Source: Acidimicrobiaceae bacterium
GTDB taxonomy: Bacteria > Actinomycetota > Acidimicrobiia > Acidimicrobiales > RAAP-2
Reading direction: 5' to 3'
NCBI GenBank assembly: GCA_027314705.1
Contig: DAHVAJ010000075.1
Location: forward strand, 1-39,764
DNA length: 39,764 nt
Shown piece by piece: positions 22,095 to 30,045 of this stretch. Under the pieces are notes generated by a model. That model did no database searches, was not told the DNA's origin, and saw only the letters and a program-made list of their open reading frames with translations. Both the position numbers and the translations under genes were made by a program. Position 1 is the stretch's first letter. Every line of letters starts with the position of its first letter.

Positions 22095-22982
22095 TCAGGA
22101 CGGCGCGGCCTGGTCGATCAGCTGCTCGCTGACCTCCCACAGCCGGCGGGCGGCGGCCTCGTCGCGTGCCCGGGCCGACGGGGTCACCGGGCGGCACTTC
22201 GCGAAGTACTGGCCGGTCACCCCCTCCACCTCGGGGGACGAGGCCAGGAAGACCGACGTGCGGGCGCCCTGCTCGGGCGAGAGCGTGAAGGGCCGGATGA
22301 TGCGGACCCCGAGGGCCAGGAGGCCGCGGGCGTCGCCGTCACGGGCGTAGCCCGTGGCCACCGTGCCGGGGTGGAGGCTGTTGGCCGTGACGCCGGTACC
22401 GCCGAGGCGCCGGGCCAGCTCGCCGGTGAAGAGGATGTTGGCCAGTTTGGAGCGGCCGTAGACCTCCATGCCCCGGTAGGAGTGCTCGGCCATCAGGTCG
22501 TCGAAGACCATGCCCCGCCGGGCGAAGGTGTGGGCCGTCGAGGCCACGTTGACGATCCGCGCCGGTGCCGACGCCTCGAGACGGGCCCGGAGGAGGTCGG
22601 TGAGGAGGAAGGGGCCCAGGTGGTTGATGGCGAAGGTGGCCTCGTACCCGTCCTCGCTGAGCGTGCGCCGGGACAGCACCAGCCCGGCGTTGTTGACCAG
22701 GACGTCGATGCGGGGGAACCGCTCGAGCAGCTCGGCCGCACCGGACCGCACCGAGGCCAGCGCGGCCAGGTCGAAGCAGACGAGCGCCACCCGGTCCGAG
22801 CCGCTCTGGACCCGGAGGTCGGCAAGGGCCGCTTCGCCCCGGGCGCGGTCGCGGGCGGTGATCACCGTGGTCGCCCCGGCCCGGGCCAGAGCCACGGCCG
22901 TCGCCTGGCCGATACCGGAGTTGCCACCGGTGACGACCACGGTCTTCCCCTCCATCGGGGACGCCGGCGGGGTACGGCTCAT
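22095..22982 (-). CDS. Short-chain dehydrogenase (retinol dehydrogenase-like SDR)
   Basis: The 295-residue SDR resembles retinol dehydrogenase-type oxidoreductases. It has TGGNSGIGQA near residue 19, NNAG in the central strand, Ser in NVASTAHTF and the catalytic Y-G-R-S-K. NSLHPGTVATGYARD and the long C-terminus with TGQYFAKCRPV are typical of this branch. The substrate is unknown; sterol, retinoid-like or fatty alcohol substrates are usual. ATG 22982 overlaps the FTR1 stop as ATGA, so it is co-translated with an iron permease and may share its control. Confidence 0.88.
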   Translation of the reverse strand: MSRTPPASPMEGKTVVVTGGNSGIGQATAVALARAGATTVITARDRARGEAALADLRVQSGSDRVALVCFDLAALASVRSGAAELLERFPRIDVLVNNAGLVLSRRTLSEDGYEATFAINHLGPFLLTDLLRARLEASAPARIVNVASTAHTFARRGMVFDDLMAEHSYRGMEVYGRSKLANILFTGELARRLGGTGVTANSLHPGTVATGYARDGDARGLLALGVRIIRPFTLSPEQGARTSVFLASSPEVEGVTGQYFAKCRPVTPSARARDEAAARRLWEVSEQLIDQAAPS

Positions 22983-23980
22983 GCCCCGTCCCCGGGCCGG
23001 CCGCCGACCAGGCCGAGCGGGGCAGGCCCGCCGGTGCCCACGGGCCCGCCGGTCGCTACTGGCCCGCCGGTCGCCACGGGCCCGCCGGTGGTCACGGGCC
23101 CGCCGGTGGTCTCCGGAGTGCCGGTCGGCCCGGCCGGCCGGCGTCCGTGCCGTCCCCTGCGGCCGAGGGCCACGAAGGCCGTGGCCGAGACGCCCACGAA
23201 GGTCACCCACACGATCCCCTGGAGCACCGTGGGCTGCTGGGCGTAGCCGAAGAAGCTGTGGAGGACGTCGCCGAGGGTGCTGCTCTCGCGCAGCACGCCG
23301 CTCGTGTTCCACATCGGGTGCCCGAACGACGGGAGCCAGCCGAGCTCCTGCATGTTCTGGACGGCGTCGGCCAGCAGGCCGGCGGCGAAGACCATGAGCA
23401 CGATGCCGAGGATCCGGAAGAAGACAGCGAGGTTGAGGCGACGGCCCATCTTGAAGATGGCGTAGGCCATGGCCAGCGCCACGGCCAGCCCGAGGACGGC
23501 CCCCACCAGGAGGCCGTGGCCCTGGGCCCCGACGGTGGTCTGGCGGGAGGAGGCGAAGACGATGGCCAGCGTGAAGACCATCGTCTCCACGCCCTCGCGC
23601 CCGACCGCCTGGAAGGACAGGAGCCCGAGGCCGAACCGGGTGCGTCCGTCGAGGGCCGCCTCCGTGCGCCGCTCCAGCTCGGCCGTCATGGTCCGGCTGT
23701 GGGCCTGCATCCAGAAGGTCATGTAGGTGAGCACGGCCGCGGCCAGCAGGTAGGTGACCGTCTCGAAGATCGTCTGGGCCCGTGAGCCGGCGTACTGGTC
23801 GATGAGCAGGTAGGCGGTCACCCCGCCGGCGAGCACCAGCACGAAGGCCGCGGCCACGCCCAGGAACACGTCGCGGAAGTACCGCCGCTGGCCGATCCTG
23901 TCCAGGAAGGCGAGCAGGACGGCCACGATCATGCTGGCCTCGATCCCCTCGCGCAGGAAGATCACGAAGGTCGGGATCAC
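22979..23980 (-). CDS. FTR1-family iron permease
   Basis: The 333-residue membrane protein transports ferric iron. Two REGxE motifs mark the family: FLREGIEAS near residue 8 and GREGVETM near 128. Seven hydrophobic segments follow the FTR1/EfeU pattern. The last 50 residues are an unusual proline/glycine tail of five six-residue repeats of the form [TAG]TGGPV, encoded by an 18-bp repeat at 23026-23107. No EfeO or EfeB partner lies next to it. GTG 23980 is supported by the conserved start IPTFVIFLREG. A palindrome resembling an iron box lies at 24017-24030, so repression by an iron-bound DtxR/IdeR-like regulator is likely. Confidence 0.9.
   Translation of the reverse strand: MIPTFVIFLREGIEASMIVAVLLAFLDRIGQRRYFRDVFLGVAAAFVLVLAGGVTAYLLIDQYAGSRAQTIFETVTYLLAAAVLTYMTFWMQAHSRTMTAELERRTEAALDGRTRFGLGLLSFQAVGREGVETMVFTLAIVFASSRQTTVGAQGHGLLVGAVLGLAVALAMAYAIFKMGRRLNLAVFFRILGIVLMVFAAGLLADAVQNMQELGWLPSFGHPMWNTSGVLRESSTLGDVLHSFFGYAQQPTVLQGIVWVTFVGVSATAFVALGRRGRHGRRPAGPTGTPETTGGPVTTGGPVATGGPVATGGPVGTGGPAPLGLVGGRPGDGA
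23026..23107. repeat. 18-bp tandem repeat in the FTR1 C-terminus
   Basis: GCCCGCCGGT occurs at 23026, 23044, 23062, 23080 and 23098, an exact 18-bp period. In the protein this gives the [TAG]TGGPV tail of the iron permease. Repeat number could vary by slippage. Confidence 0.85.
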
Positions 23981-24016
23981 CGCTGCCCCAGAAGAAGGTC
24001 GTACATAGTCCAGAAG

Positions 24017-24030
24017 TTAGGTAAACCTAA
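24017..24030. promoter_or_regulatory. Iron box candidate (DtxR/IdeR-like)
   Basis: TTAGGT-AA-ACCTAA is a perfect inverted repeat 37 bp upstream of the iron permease GTG. Half-sites TTAGGT/ACCTAA are those of DtxR/IdeR boxes, although the usual 19-bp box has a longer centre. It overlaps the -35 region of a possible promoter whose -10 is TATGTA near 24005-24000. Confidence 0.6.
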
Positions 24031-24111
24031 ATCCGGCGGGGTGTCAACCCCTCCGCCCGGTCCGGGCCGGCGCCAGGCCGGTCCGGACGTCCCGGGACGG
24101 TCGGGCGGGGG

Positions 24112-24663
24112 TCAGGCGACCTTGCGCAGCGTGTTGTGGTCGGTGTGGGCCAGCAGGTCCTCGAACTCCTTCATGCGGAGCATGGTGGTCTCGGCGTACG
24201 TCCAGGTGCCGTCCCCGATGGTGATGGTGCTCTCCCAGCTCACCGAGCTGGCGTTGGCCCCCAGGTAGGCGCCCTCACCGATCGGGTAGCGGGCGTCGCC
24301 GAGGGCCGCCTTCAGGGTGAACTCGGTGGCGTCGGCCGCGGCCGTCCCGCCGCCCAGCACGGTGATGCCGCGGGGGACGACGAAGGCCCGCAGGACCTCG
24401 CCGGTGGCCGAGTCCCAGAGCCAGTAGCCGACCTCGGTGTGGAAGGGGTTCTCCTCGCTCCCCCTCCACATGGCCGTCTTGTAGTCGAGGCCGTAGAGGT
24501 GCTGGTGGCCGTTGTCCACCGGGCCGAACGGCTTGAAGCTGACCTTCTCGAGGTACGGGGTGCTGATCACCTTCTCCTGGTCGTGGTTGTACGAGGAGTC
24601 GAGACCGCCCTCACCTTCCCACTCGCCGGCCAGCGCCCCCAGGGGCCCCCACTCGTTCGCCAT
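24112..24663 (-). CDS. Nitrobindin/FABP-like heme-binding beta-barrel protein
   Basis: The 183-residue protein resembles the bacterial FABP-like/nitrobindin beta-barrel group. The start WGPLGALAGEWEGEGG carries the G-x-W-x-G-x-G stretch typical of the fold. Many barrel strands follow (KVSFKPFGPVDNGHQHLYGLDY, FHTEVGYWLWDSATGEVLRAFVVPRG). Several His residues could bind heme, but the expected proximal His cannot be assigned with certainty. ATG 24663 was chosen because GGAGGAG lies 6 nt upstream, better placed than for the in-frame ATG at 24678. A -10-like TAGGCT is at 24709-24704. It stands alone downstream of the hotdog operon. Confidence 0.72.
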   Translation of the reverse strand: MANEWGPLGALAGEWEGEGGLDSSYNHDQEKVISTPYLEKVSFKPFGPVDNGHQHLYGLDYKTAMWRGSEENPFHTEVGYWLWDSATGEVLRAFVVPRGITVLGGGTAAADATEFTLKAALGDARYPIGEGAYLGANASSVSWESTITIGDGTWTYAETTMLRMKEFEDLLAHTDHNTLRKVA

Positions 24664-24703
24664 CGTCTGCTCCTCCATGCGATCGGGATGTGTTCCGCCG
24701 GTG

Positions 24704-24709
24704 AGCCTA
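24704..24709 (-). promoter_or_regulatory. -10-like element before the FABP-like gene
   Basis: TAGGCT on the minus strand lies about 40 nt before ATG 24663. It would give a short leader containing the GGAGGAG site. Confidence 0.35.
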
Positions 24710-24767
24710 GGCCGTGGGGGGCCGCCTCCGGACCCGGAGGGCGGGACGGCGGAGCCCGTCCCCGCCC

Positions 24768-25631
24768 TCACACGGCCAGGACCACGACCGAGCCCAGCGA
24801 GACGAGGCGGTCCCCGGCCCCGAGGTCGTGGACGGCCACCCGCACGAGCGTGCGTCCGCCGTGGGTGCCGAGCACCTCGCAACGGGCCTCCGCCGGGCCG
24901 ACGCGTACCGGGCGCAGGTAGTGGAGGACCGTGTCGGCGGCGGCCACACCCCGCGGCCCGGCTGCCCCTGGGTCCGCGGCCCGGGCGGCCCGGCAGGCGG
25001 CCTCGTCGGCCAGCATGGCCACGCCACCCCCGTGGAGGATGCCCCAGGGGTTGCGGAGTCGGTCGGCCAGGACCAGCCGCGTGGTCGCCCCCTCGCCCGG
25101 CTCGATGCAGAAGAACTCGTCGGGGGCCGGCGCCCCCTGCTGGAGCGGGGGTAGGGGCAGCGCGAAGGGTCGATCGAAGGCGAGCTCCATCCCCTCCGCG
25201 TCGAGGACGGCACAGGTCAGGGTGGCGGCCGCCACGTGGCGACCGCCCTCACCCTCGTCGACGACGTCGACGGTCGACACCACCGAGTTCCGTCCCCGCC
25301 GCAGCACCTCGCCCTCGAGGCGGAGCGGGCCCACGTGGGCCAGACGCGACACCGTGGCCAGCAGCGAGGTGGTGACGATCCACCGGGGCAGGACGGTCAA
25401 GCCGCTCAGGAGCCCGCCGAGCGAGTCGATGCTCGTGAGCAGCGCACCGGTCCGCAGTCCCCCGCCCGGACCGCGCAGGTGGTCGTCGACGGGGGCCCGG
25501 CCGCCCACGCCCGAGGGCCGCCCCGAGCCGTCGGTCGGGGGGATCTCCCACCGCTCGAGCCGGAAGTAGTCGCTCACGTGGTGGCGCCGGTCGACGGGCC
25601 CGCCGTCGGTGCCCGGGGCCGTGGCCGTCAC
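24768..25631 (-). CDS. Double-hotdog thioesterase-like protein
   Basis: The 287-residue protein appears to hold two PaaI/4HBT-like hotdog domains. The N-terminal copy (about residues 50-160) begins GLRTGALLTSIDSLGGLL and contains the variable strands VLRRGRNSVVSTVDVVDEG. The C-terminal copy (about 190-287) has NPWGILHGGGVAMLADEAACRAA, in which WGILHGG is the helix-start motif of PaaI-type thioesterases, and ends in DRLVSLGSVVVLAV. The N-terminal copy lacks the HGG motif, so catalysis would lie at the second site. It probably hydrolyses or binds acyl-CoA. GTG 25631 overlaps the upstream gene's stop as GTGA. It is the third gene of an operon with another double-hotdog protein and an SDR. Confidence 0.8.
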   Translation of the reverse strand: MTATAPGTDGGPVDRRHHVSDYFRLERWEIPPTDGSGRPSGVGGRAPVDDHLRGPGGGLRTGALLTSIDSLGGLLSGLTVLPRWIVTTSLLATVSRLAHVGPLRLEGEVLRRGRNSVVSTVDVVDEGEGGRHVAAATLTCAVLDAEGMELAFDRPFALPLPPLQQGAPAPDEFFCIEPGEGATTRLVLADRLRNPWGILHGGGVAMLADEAACRAARAADPGAAGPRGVAAADTVLHYLRPVRVGPAEARCEVLGTHGGRTLVRVAVHDLGAGDRLVSLGSVVVLAV

Positions 25632-26506
25632 CGGGCCACCTCGCCGGCCGGGACCGCTCCCACGTTGACCACCGTGGTCAGCCGGTCCTCGGCGCCCGGG
25701 TCGCGCAGCTCGACCATGGCCCCGGCCCGGCCGGTCGGCCCGGTTTCGAGGATGCGGACCCGGCTGGTGATGGGGCCGACCCGGCCCAGGGCCAGGTAGG
25801 CGATCTGGAGGTCGGTCACGACCATGGCGGTGGGGGGGAGCCCCCGCGCCGCGCCGAGGGCGGCGGCCGCGGCGGCCTCGGCGACGAGGGCCATGACCCC
25901 GCCCTGGACGGCCTGGAAGGAGTTCCACAGGTAGGGCCGCACCGGCACGGTCACCCGGCCCTCGGCGGCGTCCTCCACGGTCACGGGCAGGGCCTCGAGG
26001 ACGGAGCCCTCGAGGCTGCCGCCGCTGAACGCCCACCGCACGGGCAGCCCGCCGGCGGCCTGGACCGAGGAGGACGGGTTGCGGGCGGGCAGGACGGCGA
26101 AGGTCATCGACGCCCAGGCCACCGGGCCCGCCGGCCGGCCGTCCACCAGTGCGTCGGTCCCGTCCTCCTCCACGCTCACCACCAGCGCCTCGATGACGAG
26201 GGTGGTGCGGCCGCGCCGGACCACCGAGCCGCGGGCCTCGACCCAGGGACCGGCCACCGGGCCCGCCACCTGGAGCGTGAGGTCGGCGGTGGCCAGCCAG
26301 TCGGGACGGAGGACACGGGCGGCGATGGCCCCGCCCACGACGTCGACGAGGGTGGCCAGCACGCCCGCCCGCACCCCGCCGTCGGCCGCGGCCACGTGGT
26401 GGGTGGCCCGGGTGCGCACGCGGGCCGTCGTCTCCGTGGTGATCTCGGCCTCCATCCCCAGGTCGCCGAGGAGGTGCTGGGGCGGCGGGTAGTCGTCGAA
26501 GGGCAC
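25628..26506 (-). CDS. Double-hotdog thioesterase-like protein, partner copy
   Basis: The 292-residue protein also carries two hotdog domains. The first (about residues 15-140) contains GGVRAGVLATLVDVVGGAIAARVL, an HGG-like helix start in which the His is replaced. The second (about 165-285) has VQGGVMALVAEAAAAAALGAARG with VVTDLQIAYLALGRVGPITSRVRI. Neither half has the canonical W-x-x-HGG, so this member may be structural or bind CoA esters without cleaving them. GTG 26506 directly follows the SDR stop. Its stop overlaps the next GTG. The two double-hotdog proteins probably form a complex acting on an acyl-CoA related to the SDR product. Confidence 0.78.
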   Translation of the reverse strand: MPFDDYPPPQHLLGDLGMEAEITTETTARVRTRATHHVAAADGGVRAGVLATLVDVVGGAIAARVLRPDWLATADLTLQVAGPVAGPWVEARGSVVRRGRTTLVIEALVVSVEEDGTDALVDGRPAGPVAWASMTFAVLPARNPSSSVQAAGGLPVRWAFSGGSLEGSVLEALPVTVEDAAEGRVTVPVRPYLWNSFQAVQGGVMALVAEAAAAAALGAARGLPPTAMVVTDLQIAYLALGRVGPITSRVRILETGPTGRAGAMVELRDPGAEDRLTTVVNVGAVPAGEVAR

Positions 26507-27265
26507 TCAGCGTTCCTGCTCGGTCGGCCGCACCAGCACCTCGTTGACGGCCACTCGGCGGGGGCGGGTCACGGCGAAGGCGATGGCCTCGGCGATGTCG
26601 GCGGAGTGCATCAACTCCATCTCGCCGAAGGTGGCCCGCATCCCCTCGACGATCTCGGGCCGGTTGTGGGTGGCCAGCTCGGTCAGCACGGCTCCGGGCT
26701 CGACGACCGACACCCGCACGTGGCGCCGGGTGACCTCCTGACGGAGCGACTCCGAGAAGGCGACCACCCCGAACTTGGTGGCGCTGTACACACCGTTGCC
26801 GGTGCGGGCCACCCGCCCGGCGACCGAGCTCACGTTCACCACGTCGGCCACCCGACGGGGCTCGGTGTCCGCCGCGTCGAGGAGGTGGGGCAGGGCGGCG
26901 TGGGTGGCGTAGAAGAGGCCGAGCAGGTTGAGCTCGACCATCCGACGCCACTCCTCCACCGGCGCCCCCTCGATGGGCCCGAGCAGCATGACACCGGCGT
27001 TGTTCACCAGCGTGTCGAGCCGACCGAAGTGCTCCACGGTGGAGGCCACCAGGGCCCGCGCCTGGGACTCGTCGGTGATGTCGCACTCCTGCACGAGGAC
27101 GCGGTCGGCGCCGATGCGGTCGGCCAGGGCCTCGAGCCGGTCGCGGCGGCGGGCGGCCACGGCCACCTGGGCCCCTTCGGCCGCCAGGGCCACGGCGGTG
27201 GCCTCGCCGATGCCGCTCGAGGCGCCGGTCACCAGGGCCACGGTCCCGTCGAGTCGTTCGGTCAT
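26507..27265 (-). CDS. Short-chain dehydrogenase/reductase (SDR)
   Basis: The 252-residue classical SDR leads the hotdog operon. It has TGASSGIGEA near residue 14, NNAG, Ser in NVSSVAG and the catalytic Y-S-A-T-K. VSVVEPGAVLTELATHN and the C-terminal RPRRVAVNEVLVRPTEQ resemble the broad clavulanate-dehydrogenase/YdfG-like branch that acts on small hydroxy or keto compounds. ATG 27265 has GAAGGGAAG upstream. A -10-like TACACT at 27381-27376 would start the transcript about 105 nt upstream. The next gene begins within one base of its stop, so the operon is tightly coupled. Confidence 0.88.
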   Translation of the reverse strand: MTERLDGTVALVTGASSGIGEATAVALAAEGAQVAVAARRRDRLEALADRIGADRVLVQECDITDESQARALVASTVEHFGRLDTLVNNAGVMLLGPIEGAPVEEWRRMVELNLLGLFYATHAALPHLLDAADTEPRRVADVVNVSSVAGRVARTGNGVYSATKFGVVAFSESLRQEVTRRHVRVSVVEPGAVLTELATHNRPEIVEGMRATFGEMELMHSADIAEAIAFAVTRPRRVAVNEVLVRPTEQER

Positions 27266-27375
27266 GCGCGCTTCCCTTCGACGGGGCGCCGAGAGGGACG
27301 ACGGCGCCGAGCGGACAGGCCGGTGCGCCGGAGTGTGGGCGTGTGCGAGCACGTCGCCCCACTCGGCGCCTGGGA

Positions 27376-27381
27376 AGTGTA
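27376..27381 (-). promoter_or_regulatory. -10-like element for the SDR/double-hotdog operon
   Basis: TACACT on the minus strand lies about 110 nt before the SDR ATG. It gives a longer leader than usual in this window; no structure was recognised in it. Confidence 0.35.
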
Positions 27382-27438
27382 CCGGCGACGCCGGTCCACC
27401 GACCGGCGTGCGGAGGGGCGACCGGATCCCGGGCGCCG

Positions 27439-27705
27439 TCAGGCAGCGTTGCGGCGCTGGGCTCGGCGACGGCCCGAGCTGTTGCGGCGGCGGCCGCGGG
27501 GAAGGGACATCGACTCGTAGGCCCGGCCGGTGGAGCCCGGGCTCTCGTGCAGGGCACACCACTCGGTGCTGTTGTAGCGCGACAGGCGCACGTCGCACGA
27601 GGGTTCTTTGCACACGCGCCCGGCCGCGTACACGGGTGGGGGCGTGGCCCCGGTCAGGCCCTCGGCCAGCATCCGTCCATCCTCCACCGCCCGACGTTCG
27701 ACCAT
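27439..27705 (-). CDS. Small zinc-finger-like protein with LSRYN motif
   Basis: The 88-residue protein has a C-x4-C-x12-C-x2-H set (VCKEPSCDVRLSRYNSTEWCALHES) that fits a single zinc-binding unit; the LSRYN core resembles short zinc motifs I associate with small actinobacterial proteins. The C-terminus is strongly basic (RGRRRNSSGRRRAQRRN), which suggests nucleic-acid binding. ATG 27705 was chosen over the in-frame ATG at 27735 because AAGGGGA lies 8 nt upstream. It is monocistronic and lies upstream of the SDR operon on the same strand. No defined function is known. Confidence 0.7.
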   Translation of the reverse strand: MVERRAVEDGRMLAEGLTGATPPPVYAAGRVCKEPSCDVRLSRYNSTEWCALHESPGSTGRAYESMSLPRGRRRNSSGRRRAQRRNAA

Positions 27706-27874
27706 GACGACGTTCCCCTTCGCGCATCCGTCCACGAGCCGTCCGGCCCGCCGCGCCGTACGGCGTGGCGGCCCGTCGTCCCGACCGTCTATGTCGGCAG
27801 ATGGATGCCCGAACTGAACCTCCGCGCCTCCCCCGGCGCCACTCCCGCTCCGCCAGCCGCCGGCCCGCGGTTGG

Positions 27875-27880
27875 TAGGGT
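27875..27880 (+). promoter_or_regulatory. -10 element of the alpha-glucosidase gene
   Basis: TAGGGT sits exactly 6 nt before GTG 27887 with no Shine-Dalgarno sequence, which suggests a leaderless transcript. Confidence 0.5.
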
Positions 27881-27886
27881 CGGCCC

Positions 27887-29521
27887 GTGGCCGGCGAAGC
27901 GAGGGATGCGTCGGCCGGGAGGCACGAGCGCCGGCCACGCGACGTCCCGTGGTGGCAGCGGGCCGTCTTCTACCAGGTGTACCCGCGGTCGTTCGCCGAC
28001 GGTGACGGCGACGGGGTGGGTGACCTCGCCGGCCTGCGGGCCCGCCTCGACGACCTCGTGTGGCTGGGCGTGGACGCACTCTGGCTCTCTCCCTTCTACC
28101 GCTCGCCCATGGTCGACTTCGGCTACGACGTGAGCGACTACTGCGACGTCGACCCCCTGTTCGGGACGCTGGCCGACTTCGACGCGCTGGTAGCCGACGC
28201 CCACGAGCGGAACTTGCGCGTGGTGATCGATTGGGTGCCCAACCACACCTCGGACCGGCACCCGTGGTTCGTCGACGCCGCCTCGGGCCGCGGGAGCGCC
28301 CACCGGGACTGGTACGTCTGGCGGGACCCCGCTCCCGACGGGCGGCCGCCGAACAACTGGGTGGCCGCATTCGACCTGACGGCACCGGCCTGGACCTTCC
28401 ACGAGCCGACCGGGCAGTGGTACCTGCACCTGTTCGAGCCGGCCCAGCCCGACCTCAACTGGGACGAACCCGCCGTCGAGGCGGCCATGCACGACGTGCT
28501 CCGCTTCTGGCTCGATCGGGGGGTGGACGGGTTCCGCGCCGACGTCGTCCACGCCATCGGCAAGGACCCGGACCTACCCGACGACCTGCCCGAAGTGGCC
28601 GGGATCCCCCACTGCGCGCTCAACGACGTGCCGGTGACCCACGAACGGCTGCGCCGGATCCGTGGCCTGCTCGACGGGTACCCCGGGGACCGGATGATGG
28701 TCGGCGAGGTCTACCTGCTCTCCACCGAGGCCGTCGCCGCCTACTACGGGACGGGGGACGAGGTGCACCTCGCCTTCAACTTCCCGCCGCTGTTCGCCCC
28801 CTGGCGGGCCGACCGCTGGCGGACCTGCATCGACGACACCCTGGCCGCGTTCGGCCCCCGGGATGCGTGGCCCACCTGGGTCCTCTCCAACCACGACAAC
28901 CCCCGCCACCGCACGCGCTACGACCGGGCGGCGGCCCGGGCCGGCGAGGGGGCCTCCGTGGCGGCGCGGCGGAGCGAGGCCCGGGCCCGGGCGGCGGCCG
29001 TCCTCCTGCTCACCCTCCGGGGGACGCCCTTCGTCTACCAGGGCGAGGAGCTCGGCCTGGCCGACGCCGAGATCCCCGAGGGCCGCGCCGTCGACCCGGG
29101 CGGGCGCGACGGCTGCCGGGCACCCCTGCCGTGGGACGACGGCGTCGGGCACGGGTGGTCCGGGGCGGAACCGTGGCTCCCGTTCCCCCCGGAGGCCGGC
29201 CTCCGCAACCGGGCGGCCCAGGCGGCCGATCCCGGCTCGGTCCTCCACCTCTACCGCCGGCTGCTCCACCTGCGGAGGCGGACGCCGGCCCTCGTGGACG
29301 GGACCTTCGAGCTGCTCGAGGCCCCGGCCGGGGTCCTCGCCTACCGGCGGTCGGCGGGCGCTTCCACCCGTACGGTGCTCGTGAACTTCACCGGCGACCC
29401 GCAGGTCGTCCCGCCGGCGCTCGCCAGCGGGACGGTGGACCTGGCCTCCGACGACGCCGACGGGTCCGGGATCTTCGGCGGCCGCCTCGCGCCAGACCAG
29501 GCCGTGGTGCTGCGTCCCTGA
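27887..29521 (+). CDS. GH13 alpha-glucosidase
   Basis: This 544-residue glycoside hydrolase of family 13 cleaves alpha-glucosidic bonds, probably in maltose, isomaltose-type or trehalose-like oligosaccharides. The (beta/alpha)8 barrel begins VFYQVYPRSFADGDGDGVGDL, typical of the oligo-1,6-glucosidase/alpha-glucosidase branch. Conserved regions are VIDWVPNHTS (113-122), GFRADVVH with nucleophile Asp219, MVGEVYL with acid/base Glu274, and LSNHDNPR with the stabilising Asp337. A C-terminal beta domain ends near TVDLASDDADGSGIFGG. There is no signal peptide, so it is cytoplasmic. GTG 27887 is supported by the -10 at leaderless spacing. It is monocistronic. Confidence 0.92.
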   Translation: MAGEARDASAGRHERRPRDVPWWQRAVFYQVYPRSFADGDGDGVGDLAGLRARLDDLVWLGVDALWLSPFYRSPMVDFGYDVSDYCDVDPLFGTLADFDALVADAHERNLRVVIDWVPNHTSDRHPWFVDAASGRGSAHRDWYVWRDPAPDGRPPNNWVAAFDLTAPAWTFHEPTGQWYLHLFEPAQPDLNWDEPAVEAAMHDVLRFWLDRGVDGFRADVVHAIGKDPDLPDDLPEVAGIPHCALNDVPVTHERLRRIRGLLDGYPGDRMMVGEVYLLSTEAVAAYYGTGDEVHLAFNFPPLFAPWRADRWRTCIDDTLAAFGPRDAWPTWVLSNHDNPRHRTRYDRAAARAGEGASVAARRSEARARAAAVLLLTLRGTPFVYQGEELGLADAEIPEGRAVDPGGRDGCRAPLPWDDGVGHGWSGAEPWLPFPPEAGLRNRAAQAADPGSVLHLYRRLLHLRRRTPALVDGTFELLEAPAGVLAYRRSAGASTRTVLVNFTGDPQVVPPALASGTVDLASDDADGSGIFGGRLAPDQAVVLRP

Positions 29522-29549
29522 GTTCGGGTCGGCGACCCCGGCGTCGGGC

Positions 29550-29795
29550 TCAGAGCCAGGTCTCCTGCCAGTGGTCGGGCCCACCTTCGTCGCCGAGCGA
29601 CATCGCATGGGTACCGTCATGACCGCTCTGGCGGATGCAGCAGACGAGCGTGCCGAGCCACGGTCCGCGGTCGATGCAGTGCACCGCCCCGCATCGCCGC
29701 CACTGGGGCGCGTCCGGTATGGCCAGGTCGTCGAGATCGAAGTCGTCGTCCGTCCAGGTCCGGTACGTGTGCACAGGATGTGGGTCGAGCGTCAC
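29550..29795 (-). CDS. Small Cys/His protein with GHDGTH motif
   Basis: The 81-residue protein carries CGAVHC early in its second half and VCCIRQSGHDGTHAM later, a Cys/His array (with C-x5-G-H-x-G-x-H) that resembles small zinc-binding units of actinobacterial proteins. It is Asp- and Trp-rich, with WTDDDFDLDDLAIP before the first cysteines. GTG 29795 was chosen because AGGAACAA lies just upstream; the longer frame to 29921 is also open. It is convergent with the glucosidase gene. No family is assigned. Confidence 0.55.
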   Translation of the reverse strand: MTLDPHPVHTYRTWTDDDFDLDDLAIPDAPQWRRCGAVHCIDRGPWLGTLVCCIRQSGHDGTHAMSLGDEGGPDHWQETWL

Positions 29796-30033
29796 GGTTG
29801 TTCCTGCCCCTTGCCGTTGCCAATGCTTCACGTGAATTGTCGGAATCCGGGTGTCGCACCTGTAGAGGGAATCGCGCGACCGGCCCGGTTCGGGGGGCCG
29901 AGCGGGCCGGGTTCGGGGCATCCCGGGCGGCAGGGCATCCCTCTCGGTAGGGGTCCCGTCACCGCCCGTGTTCGTCGAGGTGAACAGCTGGTTCGGCGGT
30001 CCGGATCACCACGGTCCGCGGGGGGTCGGCCGG

Positions 30034-30039
30034 TAGACT
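30034..30039 (+). promoter_or_regulatory. -10 element of the XRE regulator gene
   Basis: TAGACT lies exactly 6 nt before ATG 30046; only a run of C separates them, so the mRNA would be leaderless. Confidence 0.5.
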
Positions 30040-30045
30040 CCCCCC

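Noticed and set aside
23026-23107. Regular 18-bp repeats that could suggest CRISPR
   Set aside because: There are no spacers; repeats are in frame within the FTR1 gene and encode TGGPV units.
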